Origin: Spirochaetia bacterium
Lineage (GTDB): Bacteria; Spirochaetota; Spirochaetia; DSM-16054; Sediminispirochaetaceae
Length of the DNA: 32,710 nucleotides
NCBI GenBank assembly: GCA_021736475.1
Contig: JAIPFV010000026.1
Span: 1 to 32,710 of the forward strand
Direction: 5' to 3'
Below the pieces are notes generated by a model. That model was not told the DNA's origin. It worked only from the letters and a program-made list of their open reading frames with translations, and made no database searches. How positions within the stretch are numbered: the stretch's first letter is position 1; each line of letters opens with the position of its first letter. The position numbers were made by a program, and so were the translations under genes. This document shows, in pieces, positions 7,096-13,935 of this stretch.

Positions 7096-7202
7096 CTCTT
7101 TCGACAAGCTTATTCGGCAAGCTTAATATCAGAATCGCTGGAATAATAGTCAAAACCGGGTTGAGCATGTTACACTGTGTGAAAAAGAGAGGTACCCATA
7201 CT

Positions 7203-8228
7203 ATGAAAACCTACGATCTGAGAAGCGATACAGTTACCCTCCCGTCCCGGGAGATGCGCAAGTTGATGGCCAAGGCCGACGTCGGAGATGATGTGTACGG
7301 CGAAGATGCCACTATCAATAAGCTGGAAGAGTTGGCGGCTAAAATTACCGGAAAAAGGGAAGCTCTGTTTATTCCCTCCGGTTCAATGGGAAACCTGATT
7401 CCCCTCTATATAAACGGCGGAAGGGGCAATGAGGTCCTCTCCCAAATGAACAGCCACATTTTCCACTACGAATTGGCCTCGGCCACCAGTATAGCCGGAG
7501 TAATGCCGGTTGCGGTAAAGGGGGAGCGCGGAATACTGCGCCCGGAGGAACTTGAAAAACATCTGCGCCCGGCCTCGTACCTTATGCCGCGGATTACCAT
7601 GATAGAAATAGAGAACACCCATAACCGCGAGGGCGGCACCTGCTATACCTACGACCAGCTTAAAGCGGTAAGTGATTTTGCGCGCAAGCACGGTTTCTCC
7701 CTGCATATGGACGGGGCGCGCATGTTCAACGCCTCCGTTGCCACCGGTCTGCCGGTAAAGCGTATGTGCTCCTTGGTCGATACGGTGACCTTCTGCTTAT
7801 CCAAAGGGCTCGGAGCCCCGGTGGGCAGTCTGCTGTGCGGTCCCAGCAAATTTATTGCCGAAGCCCGTCGGGTCAGGAAAATGCTCGGCGGAGGTATGCG
7901 CCAAGCCGGTATTATAGCCTCTGCAGGAATCTACGCTTTAGAGAATAACATCCAGCGCCTTAAAGACGACCACGCAAATGCTAAACGCATAGCCGACACC
8001 CTCTCCGCCCTGGAATGGGCCAATATCGACTCCAAGAACGTGGAAACTAATATCATCTATTTTGCCACCCCCGCCCATCCCGCCGAGCAAATCGTAGCTC
8101 AGCTGAAAAAGAAAGGGGTGCTGTGCAGCGCCTTCGGCAGTAATGCCATCCGGATGGTCACCCACCTGGGCATTACCTCCCAGGATGTCGACGAAGTCTG
8201 CCGGCTGCTGAGGGAAGTCAAGGTGTGA
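7203..8228 (+). CDS. ltaE: Low-specificity L-threonine aldolase
   Basis: A 341-aa PLP-dependent fold-type I enzyme that cleaves L-threonine or L-allo-threonine to glycine and acetaldehyde in the cytosol. Landmarks are the N-terminal YDLRSDTVTLPS, GDDVYGEDATINKLEE, FIPSGSMGNL, HMDGARMFNA (the Asp that contacts the PLP ring) and the PLP-lysine motif CLSKGLGAPVGS. Length is normal. The ATG at 7203 is preferred over an upstream in-frame TTG because the conserved DLRSDTVT block begins four residues later and GAGAGG lies about ten bases upstream. It overlaps the next gene by four bases (GTGA), so it is translationally coupled to the pseudouridine kinase gene and heads a three-gene operon. Confidence 0.92.
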   Translation: MKTYDLRSDTVTLPSREMRKLMAKADVGDDVYGEDATINKLEELAAKITGKREALFIPSGSMGNLIPLYINGGRGNEVLSQMNSHIFHYELASATSIAGVMPVAVKGERGILRPEELEKHLRPASYLMPRITMIEIENTHNREGGTCYTYDQLKAVSDFARKHGFSLHMDGARMFNASVATGLPVKRMCSLVDTVTFCLSKGLGAPVGSLLCGPSKFIAEARRVRKMLGGGMRQAGIIASAGIYALENNIQRLKDDHANAKRIADTLSALEWANIDSKNVETNIIYFATPAHPAEQIVAQLKKKGVLCSAFGSNAIRMVTHLGITSQDVDEVCRLLREVKV

Positions 8229-9304
8229 CAGTGTTTGTGGCCGGCGGCTTAAACGAGGATATTAAGGCCCGCCCCCTCACCACCTTTACCCCGCGCAGCT
8301 CCAATTCGGGAAGGGTCTACCGGGCCCCCGGCGGAGTGGGCCGCAACATAGCCCATTCACTGGCACTCCTCGGGGCCCAGACTACCTTCTGCAGCGCCGC
8401 CGGAAACGACAGCGGCGGCGATTCCGTCCTCTCGGCCACCGCCGCCGCCGGAGTCGACACCTCCGCCGTCTTCCGCTTTGACAGCTTGCCCACCGGCACC
8501 TATCTGGCCATCCAGGACGAAACCGGCGATTTATCCTCCGCCATATCGGACATGGAAATTATGGATACCCTGCAGGTCGAACTACTCCGGCCACTGGAGC
8601 CTCAGATAGCCTCGGCCGCCGCACTGGTCCTCGACACCAATCTTCGTACCACCACCCTGGCCTACCTTGCCCATACAGCCCGCCGCCACGGAGTACCCTG
8701 CATCGCCGAGCCGGTCTCCGTGCAAAAGTCGACCCGCCTGGCCTCGATCCTGCAGTACTGCACCTGGATAAGCCCAAATCTGGATGAACTCTGTGCACTC
8801 TACTCTATTGAAATTTTTTATATGCGGCGTTTTCTAAGGAGCCTTGTGGCCCGGCCCGGGCAATCCACCGCCTTGGCAGGAGACATCACGGCTGCCCTTG
8901 AATCAGCGTCCAGCGGCACGGCAGCTCCCCAACTGCTCATCACCCTCGGAGCGGAGGGGGTGCTGCTGCTCAGCCGTGACCCGCAGTGCAGCCGGCGGCA
9001 CAGCCTTTCACTAAACCCGTCGGAAGATCCCCTGTCAGGCAACTCCCTATCCGCCAGTTCACAATGGTGGGCCTGGTGGTATCCGCCCCTGCCCGCCCGG
9101 CCGGTGGACACCAACGGTGCCGGGGATGCGTTTATCGCCGGCTTTACCGCCGCTTTTACCGCCCAAGCTTCGGCCGCAGCTGCCCCTTCGGTGGCCGATG
9201 CAGTCCAGTGGGGCCAAGCGGCCGCCGCAATAACCCTTGAATCACAGCATACCGTCGCCCCCGAACTAAGCCGGACGGCAATCCTTGAGAGGCTTGCCCA
9301 ATAG
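8225..9304 (+). CDS. psuK: PfkB-family carbohydrate kinase, probable pseudouridine kinase
   Basis: A 359-aa ribokinase-fold protein. The N-terminal substrate-binding motif PGGVGRNIAHSLALLG (about residues 37-52) has the GGVGRNIA form typical of pseudouridine kinases. The C-terminal DTNGAGDAFIAGF is the PfkB anion-hole and catalytic-Asp motif. It should phosphorylate pseudouridine to pseudouridine-5'-phosphate, which PsuG then splits. Compared with relatives of about 310-320 residues it is longer. A Ser/Pro-rich stretch (about residues 250-285, SRRHSLSLNPSEDPL onwards) sits between the LLITLGAEGVLLL strand and the GAGD motif and looks like an inserted loop. The start GTG overlaps the threonine aldolase stop. 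The neighbouring psuG strengthens the assignment. Confidence 0.85.
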   Translation: MTVFVAGGLNEDIKARPLTTFTPRSSNSGRVYRAPGGVGRNIAHSLALLGAQTTFCSAAGNDSGGDSVLSATAAAGVDTSAVFRFDSLPTGTYLAIQDETGDLSSAISDMEIMDTLQVELLRPLEPQIASAAALVLDTNLRTTTLAYLAHTARRHGVPCIAEPVSVQKSTRLASILQYCTWISPNLDELCALYSIEIFYMRRFLRSLVARPGQSTALAGDITAALESASSGTAAPQLLITLGAEGVLLLSRDPQCSRRHSLSLNPSEDPLSGNSLSASSQWWAWWYPPLPARPVDTNGAGDAFIAGFTAAFTAQASAAAAPSVADAVQWGQAAAAITLESQHTVAPELSRTAILERLAQ

Positions 9305-9342
9305 GCCCTGTACCTACTACATTTAAGCTAAGGAGAACTGCC

Positions 9343-10275
9343 ATGAAAAAAACCGATATTCCAATAGATTATTCCCAGGAAGTTGCCAACGCTTTTTCAC
9401 GAAACCAGCCCCTGGTGGCATTGGAATCTACCATCATCTCCCATGGGATGCCCTATCCGGACAATGTTGCTACCGCCGCAGCCCTGGAAGAGGCTATACG
9501 CAAGGAGGGGGCGGTTCCCGCAACTATTGCAATTATTGACGGCCGAATCAAAGTCGGTCTTAGTAAAGAACAGATTGAATTTTTAGGCAAATCAGAGAAT
9601 ATCAAAAAGGCCAGCCGCCGGGATATCCCGGTCATTCTGGCAGAAGGTTCCCATGCAGCTACCACCGTGGCCGCTACCATGATCGCCGCCGCCCTAGCCG
9701 GCATCCACGTCTTTGCTACCGGGGGCATCGGAGGAGTACACCGCGGTGCGGAAACCAGCTTCGACATATCCGCCGACCTGCAGGAGCTTGCCCGCAGCAA
9801 TGTTGCGGTTGTCTGTGCCGGAGCAAAAGCCATTCTCGACCTTCAGCTTACCCTCGAATATCTGGAGACCCTGGGAGTACCGGTTCTCGGTTACGGCACC
9901 GCCGAGATGCCGGCCTTTTATTCGAGCAGCAGCGGACTGGCAGTTGATCACCGGATAGATTCCCCGGAAGCCGTCGCGGCGGTCCTGGACTCCAAGTGGA
10001 AGTGCGGCCTGGAAGGGGGCGTGCTTATTACCAACCCTATTCCCGAAGAGTTCTCAATGGAAAAAGAGAAAATCGATAACGCCATCGAGGTAGCCCTGGA
10101 CGAGGCCCGTCGAATCGGCATCTTCGGCAAGGACCTCACCCCGTTTTTACTGGGAAAAATAAAGGAACTCACCGGAGGCGAGAGCCTGAGTGCGAATATA
10201 GAATTGGTTAAAAACAACGCCACTGTAGCGGCGAAGATCGCCGTTGCTTACTCAAGCCGGCTCAAAGCAAAATAG
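9343..10275 (+). CDS. psuG: Pseudouridine-5'-phosphate glycosidase
   Basis: A 310-aa enzyme that reversibly cleaves the C-C glycosidic bond of pseudouridine-5'-phosphate to uracil and ribose-5-phosphate. Strong landmarks are ALESTIISHGMPYPDNV (about residues 26-42), AIIDGRIKVGLS, SHAATTVAATM, FATGGIGGVHRGAETSFDIS, CAGAKAILDL and GGVLITNPIPEEFS. All are characteristic PsuG blocks, including the acidic and lysine residues (catalysis runs through a lysine adduct). Length is normal. AAGGAG seven bases before the ATG supports the start. It follows psuK by 38 bases and ends 27 bases from the convergent addA. Together psuK and psuG salvage pseudouridine from RNA turnover. Confidence 0.95.
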   Translation: MKKTDIPIDYSQEVANAFSRNQPLVALESTIISHGMPYPDNVATAAALEEAIRKEGAVPATIAIIDGRIKVGLSKEQIEFLGKSENIKKASRRDIPVILAEGSHAATTVAATMIAAALAGIHVFATGGIGGVHRGAETSFDISADLQELARSNVAVVCAGAKAILDLQLTLEYLETLGVPVLGYGTAEMPAFYSSSSGLAVDHRIDSPEAVAAVLDSKWKCGLEGGVLITNPIPEEFSMEKEKIDNAIEVALDEARRIGIFGKDLTPFLLGKIKELTGGESLSANIELVKNNATVAAKIAVAYSSRLKAK

Positions 10276-10302
10276 CCGGCGCCAGAACAGCGCTTCCGGC
10301 CA

Positions 10303-13300
10303 CTATCCGGAATAAGCGGCCCGGGCACACAAGCCTTCCAATTCCACCGGAATGGAGAGCTCTTCCACCCTGCCGTCCCGCACATACACCAGCATGCTGC
10401 GGGCCGGAAGGCCATACAGCTCTGCAGCCGCCCGACGGTACACCGCCATCTGCGCAGCATATTCGGCGGGTCTGCAGAAGCGGTCGGTCTTAAAATCCAC
10501 AATCAAAACCTCCTCCGGCCGCTGCAGAAGCAAATCGATCTGTCCACGCAGCAAAAATTCCGGCCTATCCTCGGACGCACTAGTGGGCTCAGCCCCGTCC
10601 TGGACAGCACCATTTTCCGCCCCGTCGAGCTGCAGTAAAAAGGGCAGCTCAGATTCTACCGTCCCCTGCTCGGCCGCTGCAGCAGCTTCCCGGCCCAGGG
10701 GCGATCCAAGAAAGGCCGCCGCCATCCGCCGCGCTTCCCCTTCAAGCTCCACCACCTGTTCCGGTTCCAGACCGGAGAACAGGGGCGGCAGCGCCGGCCT
10801 TCCAGGCGAACCGATCAGTTCGGCCTCTATGCAGCGGTGCACCAGTTCACCAAAGGGGCCGGCAGCCTTCCGGTCGGACAGCAGCTGATCAACTGCAATC
10901 GCCGGCAGCTCCTCCGGGCTTTCTGTCGGTGAGGCTGCCGCTTTGGATGCCCCCGCGGCTTCAAAACCATCGCCGGCGGGATGCTCACCCGCGGCCTCCA
11001 GATACAGACGGTTCAACTCCACCGCAGTCAGCTCCCGCCGTACAAACCAGCGCTCGACCAGCTCAACTTCATCTATCCGCCGAGCGGCGGATGCCAGGCT
11101 GCGGGCCCGTGAGGCGTGGCGAGTCTGGTCAATCATCTCCTCCGTCACCTCCGGGATAATCTCCAGCTCACAGCCCCGTTCGGCACACAGCGCCTCCTCC
11201 GGAGCCCCTCCGCCCCAGCCCAAAGCCTGCAGGGTAATATTCAAAAGCACATTCTTGCCCGAACTCTTTTCAAGATTCCGGTTCATGGCATGGTGGAATC
11301 CGGAGAGTATCAAATGGTCCTCGGCCCTGGTGCAGGCTACGTACAGCAGCCGCTTGAGCTCCGCATAGTCCTGCAGCTCCTCTTCCTCTTTAGCGGATTG
11401 TGCAAAATAGCTGTGTATCTTCGATCCCTTCTCACCGCCGGAGAGGGCCAGGCCAAACTCTTCATCCCACACATACAGGTTTCCATCGCCCCCACTCAGG
11501 CCCGAGTTTCCCATATCCGCCACAATCACTACCGGAAACTCCAGGCCCTTCGACTTGTGAATGCTCAGCAGGTTTACTCCCCCGCTGCGGCGGGGAATGA
11601 TCTCCAAATCTTCCAGCTTTTCAAACTGCCCAAGGTTCTCCCTTAAGAAATCCAAAAAACTCGCCAGCCCCTCTCCGCGTCCATCGCTGCGCCGGGCCAA
11701 CTCGACCAGGGCATCGTAAAACTCCAGGTAGGCGTGATAATCAGGGTTCCGCAGCACTACATACCGATACCCGGCCTCGTACCACAGGTAACGGATCATA
11801 TCGGCAATCGGTGCCGTAGCCGCTAAATCCCGCAGCACCCGATACGCCTCGGCCGCCCGCTTGTACTTCCGCACCTGCCCCTCGTCGCCAAACAACTCCT
11901 CATCACCACTCAGGGAAAAGGCGATTATCTCGGGAATCTCACCTTCCGGGCTGTTCCCACCCCGCAGGATGCGGGCAGTCACCTCGTCGGACAGATTCAC
12001 AAAGGGCGAGCGCAGCAGGGCGGCATACGCCGCCTTATCCTTCGGATACAACACTACCTGCAGGAACTGATACATGTCGTTGATAGGGGCCTCGAGAAAC
12101 AGGCTGCGGGTACTCTGGACGTTATAGGGAATCTGCAGATGCCGCATGTAGCGCTCAAAGTTAATCTGATTTCCGGAACTACGCATCAGAATAGCTACAT
12201 CGTCATAGACGGCCGGCCGGACAGCCTCTTTCTCCCCCGGCGCTCTCTGAACAGACCTGTCACGAACCATCAAATGGCCGCCCCCGATCACCTGCTTAAG
12301 GTAATTGACGATATGCCAGGCCTCGGCATCCTTTGAGTGTAACGGAGGGCTCTCACCGAGGTTATCTTCTTCGTCGGCCGCATCCTTCTCATAAGGCTTG
12401 TACAGCAGCCGCACGGTAGGGGTAAAAGCCAGGTGCTCCTGCGGAGCCTCGAGAGGGGTAAACTCAGCCTCAAAACCGACTCCGGCGGCTTCCGGCGCTT
12501 TGGTCTCAGATTGGGTCGGCCGGCCTCCGGCGATCTCCGAGGCCTCGTTCCGCAGGCCCGCGGCCGGCTGCATTACCTCGGCAAAGAGGGTGTTGAAAAA
12601 CCGGATCAAACCGGAGTGGCTGCGGTAATTATTGGGCAGCTGCAGAGCCTCTCCTCCGGAGGCCTCCAACTGCTGCTGCAGCTGTTTCAGCACCCGCACA
12701 TCCGCACCCCGGAAGCGGTAAATTGACTGCTTTTCGTCTCCCACAAAAAACAGCTTTCCCGCCTCCAGCTCCTCCGGCGCGGGCGGCCCGTCGGTTCTGC
12801 TCAGCTCTTTTTTCTCGGCCAGCAGAAACAGCAGGCGCCGCTGCAGGTCATTATTATCCTGAAACTCATCGATCATGATGTGGGTAAACAGGCCCTTGTA
12901 ATGGCTTCGCAGCTGTACATCCTCCTGCAGCAGCCGCACCGCCATCTCCACTACATCCCGAAAGGTAAGCACCCCGCTGCTGCGTTTGGCTGTGTGAATC
13001 TCCTGCTGATACTCATTCAACAGAGCATACAACCCGCGGTACAGATTCTCCTTCTGCAGCAGCATCAGAATCGGCCCCAACTGCTCCACCACCTTCCGCC
13101 ACTCATCTATTTTTTCTTTAAGCTCAATCAGCCGGGGGTCGGTGGTTTTTCCACCCCCCTTTACCAGTTTGACCTCACAGATTTCAGATAACAGCCCCCA
13201 CTGCCCCGCTTCTGCCGCCCCCGCCGGGGAGGAGAGTGGTTTAAGCAGGTTTAACGCTTTATGTACGGACGTTTTATCGGGCAAGTCGGCGGTAAAAAAC

Positions 13301-13935
13301 CAGTCGTACTTCTCCTGCAGGGTACCCGCCAGGCTGTGTGCCTTCTGCCGCAGATAGGTAAACTGCTGCTCCAGCATTGCCTCAAAATCGTGCTCCACCG
13401 CCAGGTGAAACTCCCGTTTTGCCAACGGAATCAGCAGACGCTCCAACACCGACTGGGTGCCGAAATCCTGCAAGAACTGCTCCAGGGACGAATCTTCAGC
13501 GTGCTGCAGCAGAAAAGAGAGGGAAGTCTCCTCCACCATTTGGGCGGCACTGTACTCATCCGCCCGAAAATCCCCGGATATACCAAACCGCACACTGCCG
13601 CCCCGCACTATCTGGGAACAGAAGCTGTCGAGGGTAGAGATATGGGCCGTATCAAACTCTGCCACCGCCGCCGACAGACGCTCCCGGCGCTGCGCATCAG
13701 CTTCGCTCTCGGCTCGCTGAACCAGCTGCCGGTAAATCCGCTCGTACATCTCCGCCGCCGCCTTCCTGGTAAAGGTCAGGGTCAGGATGCCGTCTACCCG
13801 GGCCCGTCCCCCGGCTATTAAGTGCACAAATCGCTCGGCCAGTACCGTTGTCTTACCCGAGCCCGCTCCGGCGGTGACCACTGTATTCTTATCGGCTAAA
13901 ACCGCCGCCTGTTGGTATGTATCAAGGCTTCCCAT
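10303..13935 (-). CDS. addA: AddA/RexA-type ATP-dependent helicase-nuclease subunit A
   Basis: A 1210-aa UvrD-like superfamily 1 helicase fused to a C-terminal RecB-type nuclease. With AddB it resects double-strand breaks and prepares ends for RecA. Motifs in order: Walker A TAGAGSGKTT (residues about 21-30), LTLTFTRKAAAEM (motif Ia), Walker B MIDEFQDNN, VGDEKQSIYRFRGAD (motif III), NYRSHSGLIRFFN (IV), LLSIHKSKGLEFPVVIVADMG (V) and LLYVACTRAEDHLILSG (VI). The nuclease domain near the C-terminus shows GELVHRCIEAE, VLIVDFKTDRF and QMAVYRRAAAELYG. The start at 13935 is set by GGAGGT eight bases upstream; nine extra upstream residues are unlikely to be translated. It overlaps the addB end by 14 bases, indicating coupled translation. 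Confidence 0.93.
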   Translation of the reverse strand: MGSLDTYQQAAVLADKNTVVTAGAGSGKTTVLAERFVHLIAGGRARVDGILTLTFTRKAAAEMYERIYRQLVQRAESEADAQRRERLSAAVAEFDTAHISTLDSFCSQIVRGGSVRFGISGDFRADEYSAAQMVEETSLSFLLQHAEDSSLEQFLQDFGTQSVLERLLIPLAKREFHLAVEHDFEAMLEQQFTYLRQKAHSLAGTLQEKYDWFFTADLPDKTSVHKALNLLKPLSSPAGAAEAGQWGLLSEICEVKLVKGGGKTTDPRLIELKEKIDEWRKVVEQLGPILMLLQKENLYRGLYALLNEYQQEIHTAKRSSGVLTFRDVVEMAVRLLQEDVQLRSHYKGLFTHIMIDEFQDNNDLQRRLLFLLAEKKELSRTDGPPAPEELEAGKLFFVGDEKQSIYRFRGADVRVLKQLQQQLEASGGEALQLPNNYRSHSGLIRFFNTLFAEVMQPAAGLRNEASEIAGGRPTQSETKAPEAAGVGFEAEFTPLEAPQEHLAFTPTVRLLYKPYEKDAADEEDNLGESPPLHSKDAEAWHIVNYLKQVIGGGHLMVRDRSVQRAPGEKEAVRPAVYDDVAILMRSSGNQINFERYMRHLQIPYNVQSTRSLFLEAPINDMYQFLQVVLYPKDKAAYAALLRSPFVNLSDEVTARILRGGNSPEGEIPEIIAFSLSGDEELFGDEGQVRKYKRAAEAYRVLRDLAATAPIADMIRYLWYEAGYRYVVLRNPDYHAYLEFYDALVELARRSDGRGEGLASFLDFLRENLGQFEKLEDLEIIPRRSGGVNLLSIHKSKGLEFPVVIVADMGNSGLSGGDGNLYVWDEEFGLALSGGEKGSKIHSYFAQSAKEEEELQDYAELKRLLYVACTRAEDHLILSGFHHAMNRNLEKSSGKNVLLNITLQALGWGGGAPEEALCAERGCELEIIPEVTEEMIDQTRHASRARSLASAARRIDEVELVERWFVRRELTAVELNRLYLEAAGEHPAGDGFEAAGASKAAASPTESPEELPAIAVDQLLSDRKAAGPFGELVHRCIEAELIGSPGRPALPPLFSGLEPEQVVELEGEARRMAAAFLGSPLGREAAAAAEQGTVESELPFLLQLDGAENGAVQDGAEPTSASEDRPEFLLRGQIDLLLQRPEEVLIVDFKTDRFCRPAEYAAQMAVYRRAAAELYGLPARSMLVYVRDGRVEELSIPVELEGLCARAAYSG

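Noticed and set aside
7072-7107. N-terminal extension of the NRDE protein from a TTG
   Set aside because: The family starts with Met-Cys, and the extension overlaps an IS-end-like sequence.
10276-10302. G+C-rich inverted segments between psuG and addA considered as a terminator
   Set aside because: Pairing is short and imperfect and no T-run follows on either strand.
10352-13821. Several plus-strand open frames of 65-186 codons
   Set aside because: All are antisense to addA, which shows every SF1 helicase motif and a nuclease domain in one frame; the shadows have no domain content.
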